A stretch of DNA of 32,133 nt from Pseudomonadota bacterium (GCA_021795795.1 JAJYPA010000038.1:1-32133); one strand, 5' to 3'. Numbered from the stretch's first letter, positions 8,199-18,912 are shown. Translations and numbers: made by a program. Notes: generated by a model not told the origin, from the sequence alone.

Positions 8199-9391
8199 AG
8201 GCTGGGTGGAAGACCAAAAGTCTTGGCGACGTCTGCAAAGTAATTGGTGGCGGTACTCCATCCAAGGACAACGCGGAATATTACTCAGGCGAAATCCATT
8301 GGGCGACCGTCCGGGACATGCGGTCGGACGTTATTACCGAGACTGAATGCAAGATCACCAAGGCAGCCGTCACAAGTAGTGCAACCAACATTATTCCGAG
8401 TGGCAATGTGGTAATCGCAACCCGAGTTGGATTGGGAAAAGTCTGCCTACTTGGACAAGACACAGCTATCAATCAAGATCTTCGCGCTATTGTTCCAATT
8501 AACCCAAGCGATCTTGCAGTGCGCTTTCTTTTTTGGTGGCTCAAGAGCACTGCGGACTTAATCGTGGCGGCCGGCACTGGTGCTACGGTTCAAGGCGTAA
8601 AACTTCCATTCGTAAAATCACTACAAATCCCACTTCCGCCGATCCACGAACAACACCGCATTGTCGCCATTCTCGACGAAGCTTTTGATGGCATCGCCAA
8701 AGCCCGCGCCAATGTCGAACAGAACCGCCAGAACGCCCGCGCCTTGTTTGAAAGCCACCTGCAATCCGTGTTCACGCAGCGGGGTGAGGGGTGGATCAGC
8801 ACAACACTGGGTAAAGCAACTGGTGGAATTTACACTGGGCCATTCGGCTCATTGCTTCACAAGAGTGACTACGTTACTAACGGAATTCCTCTGGTCAATC
8901 CAGCCCATATCTCCGCGACTGGCATCGAACCCGACATGCAGAAAACCGTATCCAAAGAAACCGCCGAGCGTCTTTCGAGCTACATCATGCGAGAGGGTGA
9001 CATCGTGATCGGTCGCAGGGGCGAAATGGGTCGTTGTGCGTTGGTCACAAGTGTTGAGGATGGTTGGTTGTGCGGGACAGGCTGCTTCTTCATCAAACCG
9101 TCTGAGCGTTGCGATTCCGGCTACCTTGTCAGATTCCTTCGCTCGGATGCCTGCAAGCAGAGGCTTGAGAAGATTGCCGGTGGCGCGGTAATGCCAAATT
9201 TGAGCAATACCGATCTTGGGAATCTGTCGATTAACTTGCCACCGCTTGAACAGCAAAAAACTATCGTCGGCGGAATCAAGGCAGTTGCTGCCGAAACCCA
9301 ACGCCTCGAATCCCTCTACCAACAAAAACTCGCTGCCCTCGACGAGCTGAAAAAATCCCTGCTGCACCAGGTTTTCAGTGGACAATTATAG
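8195..9391 (+). CDS. hsdS: Type I restriction-modification specificity subunit
   Basis: Supplies DNA target recognition for the HsdM/HsdR complex. The 398-residue protein shows the classical duplicated design. Target-recognition domain 1 (about 1-150) ends in LPPIHEQHRIVAILDEAF and a coiled coil. Domain 2 (about 195-345) ends in LPPLEQQKTIVGGI and a second helical spacer. The two helical repeats set the spacing of a bipartite recognition sequence. The start ATG overlaps the hsdM stop. The recognition-domain DNA is visibly more AT-rich than hsdM and hsdR, as is common for the variable part of these systems. The target sequence cannot be read from the protein. Confidence 0.95.
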   Translation: MKAGWKTKSLGDVCKVIGGGTPSKDNAEYYSGEIHWATVRDMRSDVITETECKITKAAVTSSATNIIPSGNVVIATRVGLGKVCLLGQDTAINQDLRAIVPINPSDLAVRFLFWWLKSTADLIVAAGTGATVQGVKLPFVKSLQIPLPPIHEQHRIVAILDEAFDGIAKARANVEQNRQNARALFESHLQSVFTQRGEGWISTTLGKATGGIYTGPFGSLLHKSDYVTNGIPLVNPAHISATGIEPDMQKTVSKETAERLSSYIMREGDIVIGRRGEMGRCALVTSVEDGWLCGTGCFFIKPSERCDSGYLVRFLRSDACKQRLEKIAGGAVMPNLSNTDLGNLSINLPPLEQQKTIVGGIKAVAAETQRLESLYQQKLAALDELKKSLLHQVFSGQL

Positions 9392-9399
9392 GGGCGGCC

Positions 9400-10131
9400 A
9401 TGGTCAAGTCAGACGAAGAGCAGCGAATTGAAAATGAGGCCATTGCTTATGCCAAGCAGCATCGTGCGGAGATTGCAAAAAAACTGACCGCTCTTGATTT
9501 ACATCCCCCCGAGGCCAATCCCGTATCGGTGTTTATGGCTGGTTCGCCGGGGGCGGGCAAAACAGAAACATCACAAGCACTACTTAGCGCCTTCGAAGCC
9601 AATGATGGTTTCAAGATTCTACGCATTGACCCCGATGAACTGCGCCACGAGTTTCCCGCCTACACCGGCGGTAATGCGTGGTTATTTCAGAAAGCGGTGG
9701 CTCGCGTGGTGGATCGTATTCTTGATGAGGCGTTTAAAAAAGAGCAGAGCTTCCTTCTGGATGGCACGCTATCGAGCTTCAAGGTGGCGGTTAAAAACAT
9801 TCAGAGGGCCTTGGGTAAACATCGTCTCGTACAGATTCTGTATGTGTATCAAGATCCCGCCCAAGCATGGGTGTTTGTGCAGGCACGAGAAGCGATGGAA
9901 GGCCGACGCATTTTGCCAGAGACTTTTATTGAGCAGTATTTTTCTTCCCGGCAAGTGGTTAATCATCTCAAACAAATTTATGGTAAAAAAATTCGCGTTG
10001 ACCTATTGTTCAAGAACATTGATGGATCGACGCGCGTCTATAAAGACAATGTGGATAACGTTGACAACCATATTCCCGAAAAATACGATGTTTCCTCCCT
10101 TGAGCGCCTTTTAGGCATCTCCAAGTGCTAG
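9400..10131 (+). CDS. Zeta-toxin-like P-loop kinase inside the hsd operon
   Basis: 243-residue protein with the zeta/PezT-type nucleotide kinase layout: a helical N-terminus, Walker A GSPGAGKT (48-55), the IDPDELRHEFPAY motif (77-89) that corresponds to the zeta catalytic Asp/substrate region, a LLDGT strand, and an Arg-rich lid segment (REAMEGRRILPETF). Zeta toxins phosphorylate UDP-N-acetyl sugars and block cell-wall synthesis; other members of the fold are plain kinases, so toxicity is inferred. It starts 8 bp after the hsdS stop, behind GGGGCGG, and is followed 16 bp later by a 69-codon ORF. There is no recognisable epsilon antitoxin upstream. Its position within the operon suggests it serves the restriction system, for instance as a guard or abortive effector. 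Confidence 0.85.
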   Translation: MVKSDEEQRIENEAIAYAKQHRAEIAKKLTALDLHPPEANPVSVFMAGSPGAGKTETSQALLSAFEANDGFKILRIDPDELRHEFPAYTGGNAWLFQKAVARVVDRILDEAFKKEQSFLLDGTLSSFKVAVKNIQRALGKHRLVQILYVYQDPAQAWVFVQAREAMEGRRILPETFIEQYFSSRQVVNHLKQIYGKKIRVDLLFKNIDGSTRVYKDNVDNVDNHIPEKYDVSSLERLLGISKC

Positions 10132-10147
10132 ATAAGAGCTGAATACT

Positions 10148-10357
10148 ATGCTGAGTTTCCTGAAAAAATCGCACCCGGTGGAGTCAACGCCATTTTCGGA
10201 CTTTATTCGTAATGCGTCTTCCGAGCAGAAGAAGCGTGTTTATGCCGGTGTGCTCAAAGAAGCCACCGAACGCCAGCAACAGGTTATCAAAGAAGCTGCC
10301 CACCGCAAGGTTCAGGCGCAAGCTGATCAAAGCAAACCCCCACTGGGCGTGATTTAA
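10148..10357 (+). CDS. Small hypothetical protein between zeta-like kinase and hsdR
   Basis: A 69-residue, basic, probably all-helical protein (MLSFLKKSHPVESTPFSDFIRNASSEQKKRVYAG...). There is no membrane segment or signal peptide. I do not recognise a named family. It sits 16 bp after the kinase gene and 42 bp before hsdR on the same strand, so it is part of the operon. By position it is a candidate partner or antitoxin of the kinase, but nothing in its sequence proves that; a regulatory or assembly role is equally possible. Confidence 0.65.
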   Translation: MLSFLKKSHPVESTPFSDFIRNASSEQKKRVYAGVLKEATERQQQVIKEAAHRKVQAQADQSKPPLGVI

Positions 10358-10399
10358 CGCCCCACTAACACCGAATCTGCATGCAAGGAGGCTGATCCG

Positions 10400-12751
10400 G
10401 TGAACGAAGCCGAAACCCGCGCCGAACATATTGACCCTGCCTTGGCTGCTGCCGGATGGGGCGTGGTGGCCGGTTCGCGCATTCGGCGGGAATATCCGAT
10501 TACCATGGGGCGCATTGAAGGTGCGGGTAAACGCGGCAAGGCGCTGACGGCCGATTATGTACTGGAATACCGCAATACCAAGTTAGCCGTGGTCGAGGCC
10601 AAGGCGTGGAATAAACCACTGACCGAGGGCGTGGGCCAAGCCAAGGATTACTCCGGCAAACTCGCCATCCGTTTTGCGTATGCGACCAATGGGCAGGGCA
10701 TTTATGGCGTCGATATGGAATCCGGTGCCGAAGCCGAGCTCGCAAATTTTCCATCCCCCGATGAGTTATGGGCGCGGACTTTTGCCACCCAAAATGCTTG
10801 GCGTGATCGCTTCGCGGCGGTGCCGTTCGAGGATCGGGGCGGCTATATCCAAAGCCGATATTATCAAGACATCGCCATCGAGCGCGTGCTGTCGGCAATC
10901 ACCGATCATCAATCGCGCATTTTGCTCACCTTGGCAACCGGCACAGGCAAAACCTTTATTGCCTTTCAACTGGCATGGAAGCTGTTTCATAGCCGTTGGA
11001 ATCTGCGCGATTGGCAGCGTGAAGCGGAGCCGAGCCGCCGCCCGCGTATTCTGTTCCTGGCTGATCGCAACATTCTCGCCAATCAGGCATTCAATGCCTT
11101 TTCGGCTTTCCCTGAAGATGCGCTGGTGCGGATTGACCCTGCCGATATTCGCAAGCAGGGGCGGGTGCCGAAAAACGGCAGTCTGTTTTTCACGATTTTC
11201 CAGACATTCATGAGCGGGCAGGATGCAGAAGGTAAGCCTGCACCGTATTTTGGTGATTACCCGCCGGATTTTTTTGATTGCATCATTATCGACGAGTGCC
11301 ACCGAGGTGGCGCGAACGATGAAAGTAACTGGCGCGGCATTCTGGAATATTTCTCACCTGCCGTTCAGCTTGGCCTGACCGCTACGCCCAAGCGAAAGGA
11401 CAACGTGGATACCTACAAATACTTCGGTGAGCCGGTGTTTGTGTATTCATTGAAGGACGGCATCAACGATGGCTTTTTGACCCCATTCCGAGTGAAGCAG
11501 ATCGCCACCACGCTCGATGAGTACGTGTACACGCCCGATGACACGCTGGTGGAAGGCGAGATTGAAGCGGGCAAGCGCTACGAAGAGGCCGACTTCAACA
11601 AAATCATCGAGATCAAGGAACGCGAGAAAAAGCGAGTCGAGATTTTCATGGCGCAAATCGACCAGCGTGAAAAAACCATTGTGTTCTGTGCAACCCAGGA
11701 ACATGCCCTGGCCGTGCGTGACCTGATCAACCAGATCAAAACCAGCAGCGACCCGAATTACTGCCAACGCGTGACCGCCAATGATGGCGCTTTGGGTGAG
11801 CAATATCTGCGTGATTTTCAGGACAACGAGAAATCCATTCCGACAATCCTAACCACATCGCAAAAGCTCTCGACGGGTGTGGATGCCCGCAACGTGCGCA
11901 ATATCGTGCTGATGCGCCCCGTCAACTCAATGATCGAATTCAAACAGATTATCGGGCGCGGCACGCGGCTGTATGACGGCAAGGATTACTTCACGATTTA
12001 TGATTTCGTCAAAGCGCACCATCACTTCAATGACCCCGAATGGGATGGTGAACCGCTGGAACCGGAACCGACCGAACCCCGCCCACCCAAACCACCGGGT
12101 GAACCAACCCCGCCCGATGGCGTGCATGAACCCGGTTCGCCTTACGAGCGCAAACCCAAGGTGAAAGTGCAGCTTTCCGATGGCAAAGCCCGCACCATCC
12201 AGCACATGATGAGCACGAGCTTCTGGCACCCGGATGGCACGCCGATGTCTGCCCAGCAGTTCATGGAGTCGCTATTTGGCCGATTGCCGGAGTTTTTCAA
12301 AGACGAAGACGAATTACGCGCCCTGTGGAGCGATCCCGAAACCCGCAAACGCTTGCTCGATGGTTTGGCCGAAAAAGGCTTCGGTACGGATCAACTGCGG
12401 GAAATGCAACAGATTATCGATGCACAAAAGAGTGATCTGTTCGATGTGCTGGCTTATGTGGCCTACGCCCAAACACCGCTGAGCCGTGAAGAACGCGCGG
12501 ATCGGGCCATGGCACTCATCAGTAGCCACTTCAACAGCAAGCAGCAAGTGTTTCTGGATTTCGTGCTCTCGCATTACATCAGCGTGGGGGTGGAGGAATT
12601 GGACAAAACCAAACTCACCCCGCTACTGCGTTTGAAATACCACGACTCCATCAATGATGCCATCGCCGACCTCGGCAAGCCGGATGAAATCGGTGAGATG
12701 TTCAGTGGTTTTCAGAAGTTTTTGTATCAGCCGACAAGACTCGTGAACTAG
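10400..12751 (+). CDS. hsdR: Type I restriction enzyme R subunit (EcoEI-like)
   Basis: ATP-dependent DNA translocase and endonuclease subunit of the type I complex, 783 residues. The N-terminal nuclease core shows D52 and E66-A-K68 (AVVEAKAW), the PD-(D/E)xK pattern. The superfamily 2 motor follows: GTGKT (181-185), DECH (298-301), LTATP, and QIIGRGTRL (motif VI). A Pro-rich linker (EPTEPRPPKPPGEPTPPDG, about 555-575) precedes the C-terminal helical domain typical of EcoEI-type R subunits, which docks on the methyltransferase. The start is GTG at 10400 behind AAGGAGG. No lesion is visible, so the system looks active. An IS3-family element begins only 20 bp after the stop. Confidence 0.95.
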   Translation: MNEAETRAEHIDPALAAAGWGVVAGSRIRREYPITMGRIEGAGKRGKALTADYVLEYRNTKLAVVEAKAWNKPLTEGVGQAKDYSGKLAIRFAYATNGQGIYGVDMESGAEAELANFPSPDELWARTFATQNAWRDRFAAVPFEDRGGYIQSRYYQDIAIERVLSAITDHQSRILLTLATGTGKTFIAFQLAWKLFHSRWNLRDWQREAEPSRRPRILFLADRNILANQAFNAFSAFPEDALVRIDPADIRKQGRVPKNGSLFFTIFQTFMSGQDAEGKPAPYFGDYPPDFFDCIIIDECHRGGANDESNWRGILEYFSPAVQLGLTATPKRKDNVDTYKYFGEPVFVYSLKDGINDGFLTPFRVKQIATTLDEYVYTPDDTLVEGEIEAGKRYEEADFNKIIEIKEREKKRVEIFMAQIDQREKTIVFCATQEHALAVRDLINQIKTSSDPNYCQRVTANDGALGEQYLRDFQDNEKSIPTILTTSQKLSTGVDARNVRNIVLMRPVNSMIEFKQIIGRGTRLYDGKDYFTIYDFVKAHHHFNDPEWDGEPLEPEPTEPRPPKPPGEPTPPDGVHEPGSPYERKPKVKVQLSDGKARTIQHMMSTSFWHPDGTPMSAQQFMESLFGRLPEFFKDEDELRALWSDPETRKRLLDGLAEKGFGTDQLREMQQIIDAQKSDLFDVLAYVAYAQTPLSREERADRAMALISSHFNSKQQVFLDFVLSHYISVGVEELDKTKLTPLLRLKYHDSINDAIADLGKPDEIGEMFSGFQKFLYQPTRLVN

Positions 12752-12786
12752 AGCACGGTGTTTGTCAACAAAGATGACCGCTGATG

Positions 12787-13862
12787 TCATGCAGCTAAGT
12801 CTTTATTCTGGCTGCGCTCCCGGATTTCCCGAGGCGGATTCAGCCAGACCTCGCCGATAGGCTGCCAGTCACGGATACCCCCTGACCATCGTTGAGGCTG
12901 TCGGGCTTTCGCTTGGTTGTATACCTCTCGACGATGCGCCAGGATCGCAGCATAATCACCACGGTGATGCTGTCCAGGCGTGACGTAGCGTATGGCGCTG
13001 TGGCGGTGCTCCTCGTTATACCAATGAACAAACCGGTCCACCCACGCCCGGGCTTCACTCAGGCTGGCAAAGGGTTTTGCCGGATAAGTCGGTACGTACT
13101 TGAGGGTGCGAAACAGGCTCTCCGAGTACGGGTTGTCATCACTGACCGACGGTCGACTGAACGAGGGCACGATACCCAGACGTTGCAGGGTCGCCAGCAT
13201 CGTGGCGCCCTTCATCGGTCCGCCATTTTCTGCGTGCAATACCAAACCTTCCCGCTGTATGCCTTCGGCCAGACAGGTCCGTTGGATCATCTGTGCCGCA
13301 TACGCTGCCGTCTCCTGCTCATGGACTTCCCAGCCGACGATCTTGCGGCTGTAGATATCCTCGACCAGGTAGAGTCGATAGAAAGCACCACGCATCGTTG
13401 AGGCCAGGTAAGTAATATCCCAACTCCAGACTTGGTTCGGCGCCTGGGCCTTGAAGCCCTGCGGTTTGATCACCGTACGCGGCGTTTGCGCGCGACCGCG
13501 GCGATGCTGCAGGCCGGCATCTCGTAACAACCGGTAAAAACTTGACTCAGAGGCCACGTATACGCCTTGGTCAGCCAAACGCGGCACGATCTGTGACGGG
13601 GCAGGCTCTGATAATCCGGCTCGTTGCAGATTGCCAGAATGCGTTCGCGCTCCTGTGGCGTGCGCTTGTTGCCCATCGCCCGAGTCTGTGCAGCCGCTTT
13701 GCGTCGATCGCACAACATGTGTTTCTCGCGCTGTCGCCGCCACCGCCGCAACGTGCGGGTATCGATCTCCAGCACGGCACAAGCAGAGGCTTGGCGAGCC
13801 CCGGCGGCACAGGCCACATCAATCAACTCAATGGCCATCTGACGGTCGGTAGCAACGATCAA
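12787..13862 (-). pseudogene. IS3-family transposase OrfB, frameshifted
   Basis: DDE integrase-type transposase subunit. The N-terminal part is readable from about 13862 (LRRWRRQ..., NKRTPQERERILAICNEPDY) and breaks at a run of four C residues in the coding strand (13598-13601). Reading then continues one frame over as PSQIVPRLADQGVYVASESSFYRLL. Restoring one base joins the two into a normal OrfB. The catalytic core reads WSWDITYL (first Asp), HAENGGPMKG (where HxDNG is expected, so the second Asp is Glu, codon 13228-13230) and NPYSESLFRTLKY (Glu). The C-terminus HWYNEEHRHSAI is typical. The frameshift plus the Asp-to-Glu change argue for an inactive gene. Confidence 0.9.
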
Positions 13863-14355
13863 TCGTCCCCGTCGTTCCCCCAGATGGCGCGGGCTTTTTT
13901 TGCAGTATCAGCAGTGCGGCCGCCCCCGCCAGTGCCTTCTCTTTACGCTGCAAATCCTTTTCCAGATGCCGGATCTTCTTGCGTTCAGCTTGCAATGCTC
14001 GCCGCTCTGCCACCGATAGCCGCTCAGCCCCCGAGGTACCAGCCGCTGCCGCTTCTCGCCAACGCTGAACCTGTTCGGGATAAAGACCTTTGCGACGGCA
14101 GTACGCTGACATCTGCTGCTCGTTCAAGGCAGCCGTCTCGATCACCACCGCCAGCTTGTCCTCTCAACGCCAACTTTCCGGGTTCGATTGATCTGCCGGC
14201 ACCACATAGCCCTCCGCACGATAACGATTACGCCAAGCATAAAGGGTTGGCTCGGAAATGCCGGTATCCCGATGCACTTGGGCTACCGACTGGGCATTGG
14301 GCGGCATCATCTTGCGTACCACCTGCTCTTTGAACTCATCACTGTAACGACGCAT
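13828..14355 (-). pseudogene. IS3-family transposase OrfA, interrupted by in-frame stop
   Basis: Helix-turn-helix DNA-binding subunit of the transposase. It starts MRRYSDEFKEQVVRKM with a clear HTH (VAQVHRDTGISEPTLYAWRNRY). An in-frame TGA at 14164-14166 follows NPESWR; the same frame continues as EDKLAVVIETAALNEQQM and CRRKGLYPEQVQRWR, then a Leu/Lys-rich coiled coil. An A7 run on the coding strand (13895-13901) near its end is the usual kind of slippery site for frameshifting into OrfB. The nonsense codon separates the HTH from the dimerisation region. Confidence 0.88.
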
Positions 14356-14448
14356 GCATACCTTCTTTCCGCCCCTCGAAGTTTAAGTGTCCCGGACAAA
14401 CCGGGCGGTCATCTATGCTTACAGAGGGGGAGGGAATAATCCGGGCAA

Positions 14449-14473
14449 AAGAAAACCCAGACTAGCTGGGTTT
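14449..14473 (-). terminator. Terminator downstream of tRNA-Leu(CAA)
   Basis: An 8-bp stem (AAACCCAG at 14453-14460 with CTGGGTTT at 14466-14473) has a 5-nt loop. On the minus strand it is followed by a T-rich tail, and it lies about 65 bp past the tRNA 3' end. Confidence 0.7.
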
Positions 14474-14483
14474 CTTAAAATCG

Positions 14484-14501
14484 ATGCACCGTGAATGCAC
14501 C
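14484..14501 (+). repeat. Tandem ATGCACC repeat next to tRNA-Leu(CAA)
   Basis: ATGCACC occurs at 14484-14490 and 14495-14501 (period 11 nt), just past the 3' end of tRNA-Leu(CAA). It mirrors the GTACCCA pair beside tRNA-Pro at the other end of the island. It could be an integrase arm-site footprint; no integrase gene is near. Confidence 0.3.
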
Positions 14502-14537
14502 TCATGTCAATTAACTTGTTGATTTATAACATGTGTT

Positions 14538-14624
14538 TGGTGCCTAGGGTCGGACTCGAACCGACACGATATCGCTATCGGTGGATTTTGAATCCACTGC
14601 GTCTACCAATTCCGCCACCCAGGC
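14538..14624 (-). tRNA. tRNA-Leu (anticodon CAA)
   Basis: An 87-nt class II tRNA with encoded CCA. The acceptor stem is GCCTGGG with CCTAGGC (one G-T pair), the D arm region is GGCGGAATTGGTAGACGC, and the anticodon stem GTGGA/TCCAC holds the loop TTCAAAA (anticodon CAA). A long variable arm is present and the T arm is GTCGG/CCGAC with TTCGAGT. Its 3' end faces the restriction island. Confidence 0.97.
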
Positions 14625-14633
14625 AAGGCGCGC

Positions 14634-14662
14634 AATTTATCTCGTTTGCATGACAAACGCAA
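14634..14662 (-). promoter_or_regulatory. Promoter of tRNA-Leu(CAA)
   Basis: On the minus strand a TTGCGT -35 (14657-14662) and a TAAATT -10 (14634-14639) are separated by 17 bp. They are followed by the GC-rich discriminator GCGCGCC, as expected for a stringently controlled stable-RNA promoter. Confidence 0.55.
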
Positions 14663-14803
14663 GTGCTGGTTAAGCTTTTCAGAGGCGTTTCATCCGGTCA
14701 TGGCCTATGTCTTGATCGAACCATCAACATGCCGCGAAGCAGGCGTTATGATGAACGCAATTTTGAGATCACGGCGGTCTCATCCGCACCTGCTGAACAC
14801 CTC

Positions 14804-17439
<2,636 letters not shown>

Positions 17440-17521
17440 TTCAGCCGCTTGCGCAGCAGGTTGTCTCTGGCAGAGCGCCTGTTGATTGGTGAGGGTAAAC
17501 AGAGCCCTCGTTTGAAACGGC

Positions 17522-17561
17522 AAAAGCCTGAGGACGTCCATGTCGGACGACTCAGGCTTTT
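17522..17561. terminator. Bidirectional terminator between glnB and thiO
   Basis: An 11-bp stem, AAAAGCCTGAG (17522-17532) with CTCAGGCTTTT (17551-17561), has A/T flanks on both sides. It can stop transcripts from glnB (+) and from thiO (-). Confidence 0.85.
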
Positions 17562-17588
17562 CTGTTTTCGGTCTTCTTAGCCCGACTC

Positions 17589-18764
17589 TTACGGGCGATC
17601 GATCCGGTAATCGCCGAGATCGATTTGTGTCGGTCGGCCCAGCATCACATCGGTAATGAGTTCGGCCACGGCAGGCGCCATCGCCAGCCCGTTGCGGTAG
17701 AACCCCGTGCTGACGAACAAACTCGCAATCTCTGGATGCGCGCCGATGTAGGGGATTTCGTCACGGGTGCCGGGCCGCAGGCCGGACCATTGCTGTGCAA
17801 TCGGGGCGTGGGCCAGATTCGGCCAGAGCTCAACTGCCTTGCGGTGCAGGCGGGCCATGGCTTCTTCCGTCGTATGCTTGTCGAAACCGACGTGCTCGAC
17901 GCTGGAACCAACAACCACCGAACCATCCTTGCGTGGAATCAGGTAAACGCCTTCATCCATCAAAATGGTAGCAAGCCCCGTGTGCATCGCGGCATCGAAA
18001 CGTATCATCTGCCCGCGAACAGGGAAGATGTCGGCCGGGCTCAAGCCGGGGATCAGAGGGTCGGGCACCCACTGCCCGGACCAGGCGCCCGCCGTGATCA
18101 GCACATGCGAGGCGAACAGGTCACCCTGTTCGGTGCGAACACCGATGACCTGAGCGCCATCCAGAATCAAACCATGCACTGGCGTGTGCGCACGGATATC
18201 CACCCCGGCTTCACGAACGGATTCCACCAGCGCCCGCATCAGCCGCGGGTTACGGACGGTTTCGATGTCCGGCAGCCAGAGGGCGCGTTCCTGAGCTAAG
18301 TGCGGGAAGTGCTGGCTCGCATCTTGCCACTGGTGCCGGATGCTGTAGCGCGTTGCCCAATTCGAAACAGTGGATTGCTCGGCGGAAGATGAACACGGAT
18401 CAAGGATCAGCATGCCGCTGGTGAATAGTTCAGGATCGGTGTGGCCGTTGGCGCTCAGTTCGTCGGTGAATCGACGGTATTGCGCCATACCCGCAGCCGC
18501 CAGGCGCATGACCGGTTCCGGATAACGCCAACCGTACAGCGGACATAAAATACCGCCGCCCGCCCAGGAGGCCTCGCGACCGATTTCTTCCCGCTCAAGC
18601 ACGGTGACGCGCCAACCGGCCTTGGCCAGGCGCAATGCGCTGGATAACCCGGCGACTCCACTTCCGACAATAATGCAATCAGTCTGAGACAAAACGTGAC
18701 TCTGATGTTTGGTTGAGAAGGAGAATAATAGACCGAAGCAGTCGCCCTTAGTGACTCGGTGCAT
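17589..18764 (-). CDS. thiO: Glycine oxidase / FAD-dependent amino acid oxidase ThiO
   Basis: FAD oxidase that converts glycine to the imine used for the thiazole ring of thiamin. The dinucleotide-binding motif is IIVGSGVAGLSSALRLAKAG, followed by VTVLERE and EASWAGGGILCPLYGWRYPE, a ThiO hallmark. Later blocks are GQMIRFDA, YLIPRKDGSVVVGSSVE, WSGLRPGTRDEIPYIG and STGFYRNGLAMAP. The 391-residue frame starts at an ATG (18764), but the first 24 residues are not conserved-looking. A TTG at 18692, two residues before the FAD strand, would give 367 residues, nearer to family length. No other thi gene is next to it. Confidence 0.9.
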   Translation of the reverse strand: MHRVTKGDCFGLLFSFSTKHQSHVLSQTDCIIVGSGVAGLSSALRLAKAGWRVTVLEREEIGREASWAGGGILCPLYGWRYPEPVMRLAAAGMAQYRRFTDELSANGHTDPELFTSGMLILDPCSSSAEQSTVSNWATRYSIRHQWQDASQHFPHLAQERALWLPDIETVRNPRLMRALVESVREAGVDIRAHTPVHGLILDGAQVIGVRTEQGDLFASHVLITAGAWSGQWVPDPLIPGLSPADIFPVRGQMIRFDAAMHTGLATILMDEGVYLIPRKDGSVVVGSSVEHVGFDKHTTEEAMARLHRKAVELWPNLAHAPIAQQWSGLRPGTRDEIPYIGAHPEIASLFVSTGFYRNGLAMAPAVAELITDVMLGRPTQIDLGDYRIDRP

Positions 18765-18794
18765 GACTTTGTGGTCGTTCTCCGAATCTCAAAA

Positions 18795-18818
18795 AGACAA
18801 AAGGCCCATACGGGCCCT
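18795..18818 (-). terminator. Terminator of tRNA-Gly
   Basis: On the minus strand, past the tRNA 3' end, a GGGCC/GGCCC stem with a 4-nt loop is followed by a T-rich tail (TTTTGTCTTTTT). Confidence 0.75.
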
Positions 18819-18827
18819 GAAATGTTG

Positions 18828-18901
18828 TGGAGCGGGTGAAGGGAATCGAACCCTCGCTATCTGCTTGGGAAGCAGAAGTTCTACCATTGAACTACACCCG
18901 C
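18828..18901 (-). tRNA. tRNA-Gly (anticodon CCC)
   Basis: A 74-nt tRNA including CCA. The acceptor stem is GCGGGTG/CACCCGC, the anticodon stem TCTGC/GCAGA holds loop TTCCCAA (anticodon CCC), and the T arm is GAGGG/CCCTT with TTCGATT. Confidence 0.97.
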
Positions 18902-18912
18902 GAAGGGCTGGC

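Larger units (their letters stand above)
12772..14414 (-). mobile_element. IS3-family insertion sequence, degenerate
   Basis: The element is bounded by a perfect 10-bp inverted repeat, AGATGACCGC at 12772-12781 and its complement at 14405-14414. It carries orfA/orfB-type transposase genes on the minus strand. I see no flanking target duplication, which fits an old or rearranged insertion. OrfA has an in-frame stop, orfB has a one-base frameshift, and one catalytic residue is changed, so it cannot move by itself. It lies 20 bp past hsdR and about 120 bp from tRNA-Leu(CAA). Confidence 0.85.

Noticed and set aside
10200..10400. Possible epsilon-type antitoxin upstream of or beside the zeta-like kinase
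   Set aside because: Classical epsilon is a roughly 90-residue three-helix protein encoded before zeta. The only small ORF is downstream and does not look like epsilon, so I keep it as unassigned.
12787..14355. An active IS3 transposase using programmed frameshifting at the A7 run
   Set aside because: A slip at A7 runs into a TGA within about a dozen codons, and there is also an in-frame TGA in orfA and a separate one-base break in orfB, so frameshifting alone cannot give a full transposase.
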